From Streptomyces qinzhouensis (GTDB taxonomy: Bacteria > Actinomycetota > Actinomycetes > Streptomycetales > Streptomycetaceae), in assembly GCF_007856155.1 (NCBI RefSeq), contig NZ_CP042266.1:5580001-5644000 (forward strand): a stretch of DNA of 64,000 nucleotides, in the 5' to 3' direction. Both the position numbers and the translations under genes were made by a program. The notes under the pieces were generated by a model. It did no database searches. It was not told the origin of the DNA and worked only from the letters and a program-made list of their open reading frames with translations. Numbering within the stretch: the stretch's first letter is position 1; each line of letters opens with the position of its first letter. Shown in pieces: positions 39,761 to 48,129 of the stretch.

Positions 39761-41365
39761 GTGAGCGCTGAGCTTGCCCGTAAACCCGTCGTACTCATCG
39801 CCGAAGAGCTGTCGCCCGCCACCGTGGACGCGCTCGGTCCGGACTTCGAGATCCGTCACTGCAACGGCGCCAACCGCGCGGAGCTGCTGCCCGCGATCGC
39901 CGATGTGGACGCGATCCTGGTCCGCTCGGCGACCAAGGTCGACGCCGAGGCCATCGCCGCCGCGAAGAAGCTCAGGGTGGTCGCCCGGGCCGGGGTCGGC
40001 CTGGACAATGTGGACGTCTCCGCCGCCACCAAGGCCGGTGTCATGGTGGTGAACGCCCCCACCTCGAACATCGTCACCGCCGCCGAGCTGGCCTGCGGTC
40101 TGCTGATCGCCACCGCCCGCAATATCCCGCAGGCCAACACCGCCCTGAAGAACGGCGAGTGGAAGCGCTCCAAGTACACGGGCGTGGAGCTGGCGGAGAA
40201 GACCCTGGGCGTCGTCGGGCTCGGCCGGATCGGGGTCCTGGTGGCCCAGCGGATGTCCGCGTTCGGGATGAAGATCGTCGCGTACGACCCCTATGTCCAG
40301 CCCGCGCGAGCCGCCCAGATGGGCGTCAAGCTGCTCTCGCTGGACGAACTCCTTGAGGTCGCCGACTTCATCACCGTCCATCTGCCGAAGACCCCGGAGA
40401 CCCTCGGGCTGATCGGTGACGAGGCGCTGCACAAGGTCAAGCCGACGGTCCGGATCGTGAACGCGGCGCGCGGCGGGATCGTCGACGAAGAGGCGCTGGC
40501 CTCGGCGCTCAAGGAGGGCCGGGTCGCGGGCGCGGGTCTGGACGTCTACGCGAAGGAGCCGTGCACGGACTCCCCGCTGTTCCAGTTCGACCAGGTCGTC
40601 TGCACCCCGCACCTGGGCGCGTCCACGGACGAGGCGCAGGAGAAGGCCGGTATCGCGGTGGCCCGTTCGGTGCGCCTCGCGCTCGCCGGTGAGCTGGTCC
40701 CGGACGCGGTCAACGTCCAGGGCGGGGTGATCGCCCAGGACGTCAAGCCGGGGCTGCCGCTGGCCGAGCGGCTCGGCCGGATCTTCACCGCGCTGGCGGG
40801 CGAGGTCGCGGTCCGGCTCGATGTCGAGGTGTACGGCGAGATCACCCAGCACGATGTCAAGGTGCTGGAGCTTTCCGCGCTCAAGGGCGTCTTCGAGGAC
40901 GTCGTGGACGAGACGGTCTCGTATGTCAACGCGCCGCTGTTCGCGCAGGAGCGCGGGGTCGAGGTACGGCTGACCACCAGCTCGGAGTCCCCGGACCACC
41001 GCAATGTGGTCACCGTCCGCGGCACGCTGTCGGGCGGCGAGGAGATCGCGGTCTCCGGCACGCTGGCGGGCCCGAAGAACGTCCAGAAGATCGTCGCCAT
41101 CGGTGACCACGATGTGGATCTGGCCCTCGCCGACCACATGCTGGTGCTGCGCTACGAGGACCGTCCGGGCGTCGTCGGCACGGTCGGCCGGATCCTGGGC
41201 GAGGCCGGGCTGAACATCGCCGGGATGCAGGTGTCGCGGGCCGAGGAGGGCGGCGAGGCGCTCGTCGTGCTCACGGTCGACGACACCGTGCCGCAGCCGG
41301 TCGTCACGGAGATCGCGGAGGAGATCGGCGCGGCTTCGGCGCGGTCGGTGAACCTCACCGACTGA
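39761..41365 (+). CDS. serA: D-3-phosphoglycerate dehydrogenase (long form)
   Basis: A 534-residue first enzyme of serine synthesis (3-phosphoglycerate to 3-phosphohydroxypyruvate, NAD+). Domains: substrate/cofactor domains with LIAEELSPATVDAL, LVRSATKVDAEAI, the Rossmann motif LGVVGLGRIGVLVAQRM, the catalytic Arg in NAARGGIVDEEAL, Glu in DVYAKEPC and His in TPHLGAST; then an intervening allosteric substrate-binding domain and a C-terminal ACT domain (HMLVLRYEDRPGVVGTVGRI). This is the actinobacterial long form, usually feedback inhibited by serine. GTG 39761 has GAGGA five bases upstream. Confidence 0.97.
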   Translation: MSAELARKPVVLIAEELSPATVDALGPDFEIRHCNGANRAELLPAIADVDAILVRSATKVDAEAIAAAKKLRVVARAGVGLDNVDVSAATKAGVMVVNAPTSNIVTAAELACGLLIATARNIPQANTALKNGEWKRSKYTGVELAEKTLGVVGLGRIGVLVAQRMSAFGMKIVAYDPYVQPARAAQMGVKLLSLDELLEVADFITVHLPKTPETLGLIGDEALHKVKPTVRIVNAARGGIVDEEALASALKEGRVAGAGLDVYAKEPCTDSPLFQFDQVVCTPHLGASTDEAQEKAGIAVARSVRLALAGELVPDAVNVQGGVIAQDVKPGLPLAERLGRIFTALAGEVAVRLDVEVYGEITQHDVKVLELSALKGVFEDVVDETVSYVNAPLFAQERGVEVRLTTSSESPDHRNVVTVRGTLSGGEEIAVSGTLAGPKNVQKIVAIGDHDVDLALADHMLVLRYEDRPGVVGTVGRILGEAGLNIAGMQVSRAEEGGEALVVLTVDDTVPQPVVTEIAEEIGAASARSVNLTD

Positions 41366-41391
41366 CCGCCTCCGGCGGAGATATTGCGGTA

Positions 41392-41438
41392 CGCCCTCGG
41401 GCCCGGCACACCAGGTGAGCCGGGCCCGAGGGCGTTTC
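41392..41438 (+). terminator. Terminator after serA
   Basis: CGCCCTCGGGCCCGGC (41392-41407) pairs perfectly over 16 bases with 41419-41434 around an 11-base loop and is followed by TTTCG. A strong hairpin between serA and the convergent regulator gene. Confidence 0.9.
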
Positions 41439-41550
41439 GCCGTCCCCCGGCGACGTCCCCCGGCCATGGCGGGGGCGCTGCCGCCCGCTCCCTCACGGCC
41501 CGCCCCTGCCGTACCGCGCCAGCCGCGCTGTGCCCGCGTCCGCCGCTCTC

Positions 41551-41585
41551 CGTACGCCTCCGTACGCCTCCGTACGCCTCCGTAC
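41551..41585. repeat. 10-bp tandem repeat (CGTACGCCTC)3.5
   Basis: CGTACGCCTC is repeated three times at 41551-41580, followed by CGTAC. It lies between the convergent serA and PucR-type genes. Confidence 0.9.
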
Positions 41586-41637
41586 CGGACCCGTTCCGTC
41601 GGGTACGTGCGCTACCGCGGGCGGGGGCCGCGAGGAG

Positions 41638-42885
41638 CTACAGCCGGGCCGTCTTCAGCGCCATGTGCAGCAGCAGCCGGTCCTCGCCTTCGCCCAGATC
41701 GAGTCCGGTGAGCTGCTCCACCCGCGACAGCCGGTAGTACAGCGTCTGACGGTGGATGCCCAGTGCGGCGGCCGTCCGGCTCGCCTGGCCCGCGCAGTCC
41801 AGGAACACCTCGGCGGTCCTGGCCAGTTCCCGGTGGGCCGGGGCCAGCAGGGGGCGGACCGCGGGATCGTCGGCGGCGGGCCCGTCCGCCAAGGCCGTGA
41901 GCAGGCGGTACGGGCCGATGGCAGCCCACTCGCTGATCCGCGGCGCCCCGGGCGCGGCGTGCGCGGCCCGGGCCGCCGCGGTCGCCTCGTACCAGGCGGT
42001 GTTCAGCTGCCCGAGCCCGGCGCGCGGCGCGGCGACCCCCGCGGCCGGCCCGCCCGGGTCGCCGATGAGCTGTTCCGCCACGGCCAGGGCGGGTCCGGTG
42101 GCGTCCGCGGAGCGCAGCCGTACCAGCGCCGCCAGGACCCGGGACGAGGGTACGGACGGTTCGCCGGGGCCGTCGCCGGACGGCGCCGGGGGCGGCGAAC
42201 CGCGGCGGGCGGGGGCGGCGTCCGGGCCGGCCGGGACCCACGGGACGGTCAGGGTGCACAGGGCGGCCACCCCCGGCAGCGACCTGGCGGACGGGGTGTC
42301 CGGCCGGGTCCACGGCGCCACGCACACCACCGCGTGCGCACCGTCCGTCCCGCGGTCGGGCCCGCCCAGCGCCGTCCGCAGCGCCGCGACCGCCATGTCG
42401 TACTGCCAGCCCCGTTCGGCCGTCAGCGCCGCCCGGAGTTCCCGCGCCGTATCGGTATCGGCCCGCTCCTCGTCGGCGAGCAGGGTGCCGATCCGGCCCG
42501 CGACCTCCATCGCCGCCGCCAGCCGCTCCTCGGTCGGCCCGGGGGTGGTGTCCAGCAGCCAGACATAGCCGAGGACGACACCCCGATGGCGTACGGGAAG
42601 GCAGAGCCGGTCGCGGTAGACGCCCGCGTCCGGGGCGGCGGGGATCCGGACCGGGCCGGTCGCCCGGGTGATGCCGAAGCCCTCGAACCAGGCCCGGACC
42701 GCCGGGGTCGAGCGGCGGGTGAGGATCGACCGGGTGCGGACCGGGTCCAGCTGGGTCTCGTCGAACGCGCTGTCGCTGTCGTGGGCGCCGAAGGCGATCA
42801 GGCCGAAATCGCGGTTCTCCAGCGTGGCCGGGGCCGCCAGCAGTGCCGAGATCTCATCGACGAGGTCCTGGTAATCGCCCTTCAT
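41638..42885 (-). CDS. PucR-type transcriptional regulator, probably of proline catabolism
   Basis: A 415-residue regulator, start ATG 42885 ([16 protein letters not shown]). The N-terminal half resembles the GAF-like sensor of this family ([40 protein letters not shown]); an Ala/Gly/Pro-rich linker follows; the C-terminus is the PucR helix-turn-helix: [20 protein letters not shown] and [19 protein letters not shown]. It is divergent from the proline dehydrogenase gene, with 190 bases between the starts, the usual arrangement for a proline-responsive activator of the put genes. The effector is inferred from context only. Confidence 0.9.
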   Translation of the reverse strand: MKGDYQDLVDEISALLAAPATLENRDFGLIAFGAHDSDSAFDETQLDPVRTRSILTRRSTPAVRAWFEGFGITRATGPVRIPAAPDAGVYRDRLCLPVRHRGVVLGYVWLLDTTPGPTEERLAAAMEVAGRIGTLLADEERADTDTARELRAALTAERGWQYDMAVAALRTALGGPDRGTDGAHAVVCVAPWTRPDTPSARSLPGVAALCTLTVPWVPAGPDAAPARRGSPPPAPSGDGPGEPSVPSSRVLAALVRLRSADATGPALAVAEQLIGDPGGPAAGVAAPRAGLGQLNTAWYEATAAARAAHAAPGAPRISEWAAIGPYRLLTALADGPAADDPAVRPLLAPAHRELARTAEVFLDCAGQASRTAAALGIHRQTLYYRLSRVEQLTGLDLGEGEDRLLLHMALKTARL

Positions 42886-43075
42886 CCGGACATTCTGGCA
42901 CGTCCGGTGCCGCTCTTCAGACAACTGTCTGAGATCCCGGCCACGGATGCGTGACAGGTGTCGATGGCCGAGGATCGGAGCGATCCTTAGATTTCACGGT
43001 GGTTCTTCGTGCCGTTCCGGACCGGTTTCCCCGCGGTCCGGCGCGGTCTGCTCGTACATCTCCGTGGAGGTCCCC

Positions 43076-44002
43076 GTGCTGGGTCCCGTGATCCTCGCCG
43101 CGTCGCGCAGCGACCAGATGCGCCGCGTCATCTCGGCCGCTCCGGTCACCAAGCCGGTGGTGAACCGTTTCATCGCAGGCGAGAACGTGAATGAGACGGT
43201 TCCGGTCGTCCGGGACACCACCGCCCGTGGTCTGGAGGTCACCCTCGACGTCCTCGGTGAGGACATCACCGACGCGTCGGAGGCGCTGCGCGCCCGTGAC
43301 GCCTATCTGGAGCTGATCGAGGCCCTCGCGCCGCTCGGTCTCGGCGAGCGCGCCGAGATGTCGGTGAAGCTGTCCTCCTTCGGTCAGGCGCTGCCCGGCG
43401 GCCACGATCTGGCGCTGAAGAACGTCACCCCGGTCGTCGAGGCCGCCGCCGAGATCGGCACCACGGTTACCCTCGACATGGAGGACCACACCACGGTCGA
43501 CTCGACCCTGGCGATCCACGCCGATCTGCGTGAGCGCTTCCCCCGTACGGGCGCGGTCGTGCAGTCGTACCTCTTCCGCACCGAGGACGACTGCCGGATG
43601 CTCGCCGAGGCCGGCTCCCGGGTCCGGCTGGTCAAGGGCGCCTACAAGGAGCCCGCGTCCGTCGCGTACCAGAACAAGGCCGAGGTCGACAAGGCGTACA
43701 TCCGCTGTCTGCGGATCCTGATGGAGGGCGAGGGCTACCCGATGATCGGGTCGCACGACCCGCGCATCATCTCCATCACCCAGGAGCTGGCCCGCCGGGC
43801 CGGCCGGAAGCTCGACGACTACGAGTTCCAGATGCTGTACGGCATCCGCGAGGCCGAGCAGGCGCGGCTGGCGGCCGAGGGCCACCGGATGCGTGTCTAC
43901 ATCGCGTACGGCACCGACTGGTACGGCTACTTCATGCGCCGGCTCGCCGAGCGCCCCGCCAACCTGGCGTTCTTCCTGCGCTCCCTCGCCACCCGCGGCT
44001 GA
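43076..44002 (+). CDS. Proline dehydrogenase (monofunctional)
   Basis: A 308-residue flavoenzyme oxidising L-proline to delta-1-pyrroline-5-carboxylate. It is a TIM-barrel: LDVLGEDITDASEALRARDAY, MSVKLSSFGQALPGGHD, VTLDMEDHTTVDSTL, VRLVKGAYKEPASVAYQ, MIGSHDPR and the C-terminal YGTDWYGYFMRRLAERPAN, the conserved arginine pair that binds the proline carboxylate. GTG 43076 is chosen from GGAGG at 43066-43070. The next gene encodes P5C dehydrogenase, so proline is taken to glutamate by two separate enzymes, unlike the fused PutA of proteobacteria. Confidence 0.96.
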   Translation: MLGPVILAASRSDQMRRVISAAPVTKPVVNRFIAGENVNETVPVVRDTTARGLEVTLDVLGEDITDASEALRARDAYLELIEALAPLGLGERAEMSVKLSSFGQALPGGHDLALKNVTPVVEAAAEIGTTVTLDMEDHTTVDSTLAIHADLRERFPRTGAVVQSYLFRTEDDCRMLAEAGSRVRLVKGAYKEPASVAYQNKAEVDKAYIRCLRILMEGEGYPMIGSHDPRIISITQELARRAGRKLDDYEFQMLYGIREAEQARLAAEGHRMRVYIAYGTDWYGYFMRRLAERPANLAFFLRSLATRG

Positions 44003-44052
44003 TCCAGCCCCCCGAACGACGTACGTCACCAACGAAGGAGATGTCGGCACCT

Positions 44053-45693
44053 ATGGACGCTGTCACCCAGGTCCCCGCGCCGGTCAACGAGCCGGTCCAC
44101 TCCTACGCGCCCGGCAGCCCGGAGCGCGCCCGCCTGGAGGCGAAGCTCAAGGAGCTGGCCGAGAACCCGATCGAGCTGCCGATGACCATCGGCGGCGAGC
44201 GCCGGATGGGCGGCGGCGAGCGGGTCGACGTCGTGCAGCCGCACAACCACCGGGCCGTCATCGGCACCTTCGCCGGGGCCACCGAGCAGGACGCCCAGGA
44301 CGCCGTGGACGCGGCCCTGGCCGCCGCCCCGGCCTGGCGCGCGATGTCCTTCGACGACCGTGCCGCGATCATCCTGCGCGCGGCGGAGCTGCTGGCCGGG
44401 CCGTGGCGCGAGACGCTGGCCGCCTCCACCATGCTGGGCCAGTCCAAGACCGCGCAGCAGGCCGAGATCGACACGCCCTGTGAGCTGGTCGACTTCTGGC
44501 GGTTCAATGTCGCCTACGCCCGTGATCTGCTCGCCGAGCAGCCCCCGGCGAACTCCCCGGGCGTCTGGAACCGGCTGGACCACCGTCCGCTGGAGGGCTT
44601 CGTCTACGCGATCACGCCCTTCAACTTCACCGCCATCGCGGGCAACCTGCCCACCGCGCCCGCCCTCATGGGCAATGTGGTGGTCTGGAAGCCGTCCCCG
44701 ACCCAGACCCACTCCGCGGTGCTGCTGATGCGGCTGCTGGAGGAGGCCGGGCTGCCGAAGGGCGTCATCAACCTGGTCACCGGTGACGGCATCGCCGTCT
44801 CCGAGGTGGCGCTGAACCACCCCGCGCTGGCCGGTATCCACTTCACCGGTTCGACCCGCACCTTCCAGCACCTGTGGAAGACGGTCGGCGGCAATATCGA
44901 GAAGTACCGCTCCTACCCGCGGATCGTCGGTGAGACGGGCGGCAAGGACTTCGTCGTCGCCCACCCGAGCGCCGACCGCGCGGTCCTGAAGACCGCGCTG
45001 ACCCGTGGCTCCTTCGAGTTCCAGGGCCAGAAGTGCTCGGCGACCTCCCGCGCCTACATCCCCGCGTCGATCTGGAACTCCGGCTTCAAGGAGGAGTTCG
45101 CGGCCGAGGTCGACGGGATCGCCATGGGTGATGTCACGGACCTGTCGAACTTCATCGGCGCTGTGATCGACGACCGTTCCTTCGCGAAGAACAAGGCCGC
45201 GATCGACCGCGCCAAGGCGGACCCGACCTGCGAGATCGTCGCCGGTGGCAGCTACGACGACTCGGTCGGCTACTTCGTCCGCCCGACCGTGATCGTCTGC
45301 ACCGACCCGGGCAACGAGGTCTTCACGGACGAGTACTTCGGCCCGATCCTCGCCGTGTACGTCTACGAGGACGAGTCGCCCGAGGGCTACGACGCGATGC
45401 TGGACCAGATGGAGTCGGTGTCCGCTTACGCCCTGACCGGTTCGGTCATCGCGAACGACCGTGCCGCCGCCGCGCACACGATGGAGAAGCTGCGGTACGC
45501 CGCGGGCAACTTCTACATCAACGACAAGTCGACCGGCGCCGTCGTCGGCCAGCAGCCCTTCGGCGGCGGCCGTGCCTCGGGCACGAACGACAAGGCGGGC
45601 GCGCCGCAGAACCTGATGCGCTGGACGCTGACCCGCGCCATCAAGGAGACGCTGGTGGCGCCGGTCGAGTACGGCTACCCGCATATGGGCTGA
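44053..45693 (+). CDS. pruA: L-glutamate gamma-semialdehyde (P5C) dehydrogenase
   Basis: A 546-residue aldehyde dehydrogenase converting glutamate semialdehyde to glutamate with NAD+. Seen: the N-terminal SPERARLEAKLKEL tail of this subfamily, FVYAITPFNFTAIAGNLPTA, the cofactor-binding GIHFTGSTRTFQHLWKTV, the catalytic Glu in VGETGGKDFVVAH, and the catalytic Cys in FEFQGQKCSATSRAYIP. ATG 44053 is chosen: AAGGAG at 44034-44039 is too close to ATG 44041 and fits the later codon. Its C-terminus (GTNDKAGAPQNLMRWTLTR) is diagnostic. A terminator follows. Confidence 0.96.
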   Translation: MDAVTQVPAPVNEPVHSYAPGSPERARLEAKLKELAENPIELPMTIGGERRMGGGERVDVVQPHNHRAVIGTFAGATEQDAQDAVDAALAAAPAWRAMSFDDRAAIILRAAELLAGPWRETLAASTMLGQSKTAQQAEIDTPCELVDFWRFNVAYARDLLAEQPPANSPGVWNRLDHRPLEGFVYAITPFNFTAIAGNLPTAPALMGNVVVWKPSPTQTHSAVLLMRLLEEAGLPKGVINLVTGDGIAVSEVALNHPALAGIHFTGSTRTFQHLWKTVGGNIEKYRSYPRIVGETGGKDFVVAHPSADRAVLKTALTRGSFEFQGQKCSATSRAYIPASIWNSGFKEEFAAEVDGIAMGDVTDLSNFIGAVIDDRSFAKNKAAIDRAKADPTCEIVAGGSYDDSVGYFVRPTVIVCTDPGNEVFTDEYFGPILAVYVYEDESPEGYDAMLDQMESVSAYALTGSVIANDRAAAAHTMEKLRYAAGNFYINDKSTGAVVGQQPFGGGRASGTNDKAGAPQNLMRWTLTRAIKETLVAPVEYGYPHMG

Positions 45694-45733
45694 CCCGCCC
45701 GGGCTCCGGCCCGGGGGTTCACCCCCCTCAGAC

Positions 45734-45776
45734 ACCGCCCCCGAACCGGCCCCCACGCCGGTCCGGGGGCGGTTTC
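45734..45776 (+). terminator. Terminator after the proline catabolic genes
   Basis: The 16 bases 45734-45749 pair with 45758-45773 apart from one A/C mismatch. The stem is followed by TTT. It separates pruA from the toxin-antitoxin promoter. Confidence 0.88.
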
Positions 45777-45804
45777 CATTCCTGCTCTCGGAGAAGGCGC
45801 GAAG

Positions 45805-45820
45805 TGTACAGTTCTGTACA
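45805..45820. promoter_or_regulatory. TGTACA paired operator of the toxin-antitoxin genes
   Basis: TGTACA at 45805-45810 and again at 45815-45820, separated by GTTC; each hexamer is itself a palindrome, and the second overlaps the A of the antitoxin ATG. E. coli YefM-YoeB autorepression uses palindromes with TGTACA cores, so this is a strong candidate autoregulatory operator. Overlap with the start codon suggests a leaderless or nearly leaderless transcript. Confidence 0.78.
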
Positions 45821-46074
45821 TGAGTGACACTGTGCCGATCACCGAAGCGCGTGCCAGATTCGGGTCGCTGGTTCGTCGTGCCTCCCATGCTCGCGAGCGC
45901 ATCACCATCACCGACCACGGACAGCCGGCGGCCGTGCTGATCAACCCGCAGGAGCTGGCCGAGCTGGAGGACGCCCTGGCCTTGGCCCGGTACCAGGAAC
46001 GGAAGATCTCCGGGGCCACGGCGCCGGTCCCGCATAACGAGGTGAGGGCCCGCCTCGGACTGGATCTCGTGTGA
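45820..46074 (+). CDS. Phd/YefM family antitoxin
   Basis: An 84-residue antitoxin. The N-terminal DNA-binding fold is typical: VPITEARARFGSLVRRASHA, ERITITDHGQPAAVLINPQE and a helix LAELEDALALARYQ. The C-terminal 25 residues, which in this family wrap and neutralise the toxin, include VPHNEVRARLGLDLV. ATG 45820 overlaps the TGTACA operator; the gene is followed by its toxin with a four-base overlap (GTGA). Expected role: binds and inhibits the toxin, and represses its own promoter, with the toxin as corepressor. Confidence 0.92.
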   Translation: MSDTVPITEARARFGSLVRRASHARERITITDHGQPAAVLINPQELAELEDALALARYQERKISGATAPVPHNEVRARLGLDLV

Positions 46075-46322
46075 CTTATGCGATCGTCTGGGACGAAGCC
46101 GCGATCGACTCGGCGGCTCGATTCCTGAAGGACGACCCCGACGGGCTGCGGCAACTGATGGACGCGGTCGACCTTCTTGCCGGGCAGCCCCGCCCGGAGG
46201 GCACTCAGGAGTACGGTTCGCCCGACCTGCGTCGGATGCATGTGGGTCGATACCGGGTTTTGTACGAGATCACCGACGCCACCGTCACCATTGTGGTCAT
46301 CCACCTCGGCCGACTTGGCTGA
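46071..46322 (+). CDS. RelE/ParE family toxin
   Basis: An 83-residue toxin with the RelE fold: YAIVWDEAAIDSAARFLKDD, an amphipathic helix DGLRQLMDAVDLLAGQPRPE, GSPDLRRMHVGRYRVLYEIT and the final strand VTIVVIHLGRLG. The conserved Arg in MHVGRYRVLYEI matches the catalytic/rRNA-contact Arg of RelE-type mRNA interferases. Such toxins cleave mRNA on the ribosome; the alternative, a ParE-type gyrase toxin, cannot be excluded by sequence alone. GTG 46071 overlaps the antitoxin stop. Confidence 0.9.
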   Translation: MTYAIVWDEAAIDSAARFLKDDPDGLRQLMDAVDLLAGQPRPEGTQEYGSPDLRRMHVGRYRVLYEITDATVTIVVIHLGRLG

Positions 46323-46390
46323 GCCTGTCGGAAGTTTCCCGGACACCCACGCCCGGCCCGCCCCCCGACGGGCCGGGCGTGGCTGCTCGG

Positions 46391-46798
46391 TCAGTCCGGG
46401 CCGGGGGCTTCCGCGAGGTGTTTGATCGCGTCGAGGCGGGAGTCCCAGTCGGACGCGACCCGGGTCATCCAGCGGGCCGCCGTCGTCAGGCGGTCGGGGC
46501 GGACCGTGAAACGGGTTTCCCGGCCGGCGCGCCGGGCGCCGACCAGGCCGGCGCGGTCGAGGATGCCGAGGTGTTTCACGATCGCCTGACGGCTGACGGG
46601 CAGTTCGGCGGCGAGGACGGTGGCGGTCGCGCTGCCGTGGTCGGCGAGGGCGTCCAGTATCCGGCGGCGCATGGGGTCCGCCAGCGCGGACAGCACCTCG
46701 GACATGGCGTCCGCCGTGTCGGCCGTCGCCCCGGGGTCCGCCGTGTCGGTCCCGGGCGGCAGGGGATCGCCGCCCGGGGTTCCGGTGCCAGTTGTCAT
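46391..46798 (-). CDS. ArsR-family transcriptional regulator
   Basis: A 135-residue winged-helix repressor from ATG 46798. Residues 1-30 are a Thr/Gly/Asp/Pro-rich tail; then SEVLSALADPMRRRILDALADH, TATVLAAELPVSRQAIVKHL and GILDRAGLVGARRAGRETRF form the DNA-binding domain, followed by TTAARWMTRVASDWDSRLDAI. No metal-binding Cys box is visible, so it belongs to the SdpR-like group often paired with SRPBCC proteins rather than to metal sensors. Only ten bases after the SRPBCC gene it shares a transcript with; a GGTTGCA operator set lies upstream of the pair. Confidence 0.9.
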   Translation of the reverse strand: MTTGTGTPGGDPLPPGTDTADPGATADTADAMSEVLSALADPMRRRILDALADHGSATATVLAAELPVSRQAIVKHLGILDRAGLVGARRAGRETRFTVRPDRLTTAARWMTRVASDWDSRLDAIKHLAEAPGPD

Positions 46799-46808
46799 GC
46801 GCTGATTC

Positions 46809-47333
46809 TCACCCGTCCGTTCCGGCGCCCCCGCAGTCGCCCCCGGCCACGCCCTCGCCCTTCCCGGTCTCGGCGTAGTTCTTGATATTGACGACCTGGC
46901 CGGCCCAGCCGCCTTCGTGGGCCTCGTACGAGGCCGTGGCCCGGCGCTCCTCGGGGATCGACAGCGTGCCGAAGCCGGTCTCGACGACCCGCAGCCGGGT
47001 GCCGTCGCCGACCGGGGTGAGGGTGAACTCGACGAGCGTCGAATTGCCCTCTCCGGCCTGCTCACCGGGGTAAGCGGACGCCCAGCGGTAGGCGAACCTG
47101 CGCGGCGGCTCCACGGTCACGATGGTGGTCGGGAACTGTCCGTGCTCGCCGTGGTCGAGGAACATCGTGCCCCCGGGACGCAGATCCACCGGGGTCGGCT
47201 CGCCCTGTCCGAACCATGCCCCGACGTGCTCGGGCTCGGTGAGCACCGACCAGACCCGCTCCGGCGGCGCCGCGATGTCGATCTCCTTCTCGATGCGGTC
47301 CCGCTCCGGAGCCGCGGTGGTGTTCTCGCTCAT
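46809..47333 (-). CDS. SRPBCC (AHSA1-like) domain protein
   Basis: A 174-residue protein with the START/Bet v1-like AHSA1 fold: IEKEIDIAAPPERVWSVLTE, EHVGAWFGQGEPTPVDLRPG, GTMFLDHGEHGQFPTTIVTV, and EFTLTPVGDGTRLRVVETGF, ending in GGWAGQVVNIKNYAETG. The fold binds hydrophobic ligands in its cavity; no specific ligand is identified. It is the first gene of a two-gene unit with an ArsR-type repressor, an arrangement seen widely where the repressor responds to the same small molecule. ATG 47333 follows GGAGG at about 47341-47345. Confidence 0.9.
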   Translation of the reverse strand: MSENTTAAPERDRIEKEIDIAAPPERVWSVLTEPEHVGAWFGQGEPTPVDLRPGGTMFLDHGEHGQFPTTIVTVEPPRRFAYRWASAYPGEQAGEGNSTLVEFTLTPVGDGTRLRVVETGFGTLSIPEERRATASYEAHEGGWAGQVVNIKNYAETGKGEGVAGGDCGGAGTDG

Positions 47334-47386
47334 GATCGGTGCCTCCTGTATCCGGTGTATCCGGCCTGTATGACGTGCTACCTCAT

Positions 47387-47426
47387 GGTTGCACTTCATG
47401 GCGAGGAGTGCAACCGATTGGTTGCA
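47387..47426. promoter_or_regulatory. Three-half-site GGTTGCA operator
   Basis: GGTTGCACT (47387-47395) and AGTGCAACC (47407-47415) are an exact inverted repeat with an 11-base gap; TGCAACC (47409-47415) and GGTTGCA (47420-47426) form a second exact palindrome with a 4-base gap. They lie 54 bases upstream of the SRPBCC start. They are the best candidate binding sites for the co-transcribed ArsR-type repressor. Confidence 0.72.
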
Positions 47427-47433
47427 TGTGCTG

Positions 47434-48129
47434 TCAGCCGCGGGCCGCCGCGATCAGGGAGATCAGAAGCGTCAGCGGCGGACCCCAGCGGGAGGCGGCG
47501 ACCGTCGCCGCGCGGCCCTTGGGCGGGTCCGCGTCCGCAGGTCCGTGCAGGGCGGCCACCTCGGCGCGCGCCCGGTCCGGGCCGACCGACGGCGGCAGCG
47601 GTGCCCCGATCCGTACCCGTACGGGAGAGGGGCGCAGCCTGCCGTGCTTGGGTAGCAGCCGGTCCGTACCCGCGATCCCCACCGGCACCACCGGCACCCC
47701 GGCCTCGGAGGCCAGCACCAGCGCGCCCCGGTGGAACGAGCCGGGCACGCCGTCGCCGCCGCGGGTGCCCTCAGGGAACAGCACCACCGCCCGCCCGGAC
47801 CGCAGTTCACCGGTCATGGCGAGCAGATCGCCCATGCCGCCGCCGGTCCGGCGCACCGGGAAACCGGCCGCCAGCCGGCGGCAGATCCGGCGCCGCCACG
47901 GCGAGGCGAACCAGTAGTCGGCCGCCGCGCCGATCGCCGGAGTGTGCCGGGCGTCCAGCGCGGCCAGCAGCGCGGCCGTATCGGCGTGGGAACTGTGGTT
48001 GGCGACGACGACACAGCCGCCGCGCGGCAGCCGCCCGCGGCGCTCGACCCCGCCGGTGAGGGTCAGGACGTACCACCACAGCGCGCGGCGCAGCGTGGCG
48101 GCGGTACGGGAACGGGCCGCGCCGGTCAT
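47434..48129 (-). CDS. 1-acyl-sn-glycerol-3-phosphate acyltransferase-like protein (PlsC)
   Basis: A 231-residue membrane-associated acyltransferase that adds the second acyl chain to lysophosphatidic acid. Seen: motif I VVVANHSSHADTAAL (NHxxxxD), motif III-type VVLFPEGTRGGDG (FPEGTR), and motif IV VPVVPVGIAGT. Length and an N-terminal hydrophobic helix fit the family. Its ATG overlaps the stop of the preceding CDP-diglyceride synthase gene (ATGA at 48126-48129). Together with the two upstream genes it forms a compact phospholipid synthesis unit. Confidence 0.9.
   Translation of the reverse strand: MTGAARSRTAATLRRALWWYVLTLTGGVERRGRLPRGGCVVVANHSSHADTAALLAALDARHTPAIGAAADYWFASPWRRRICRRLAAGFPVRRTGGGMGDLLAMTGELRSGRAVVLFPEGTRGGDGVPGSFHRGALVLASEAGVPVVPVGIAGTDRLLPKHGRLRPSPVRVRIGAPLPPSVGPDRARAEVAALHGPADADPPKGRAATVAASRWGPPLTLLISLIAAARG

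Noticed and set aside
46379..46885. Plus-strand open frame opposite the ArsR gene
   Set aside because: Shadow frame; the minus-strand winged-helix protein is convincing and the plus-strand product is not.
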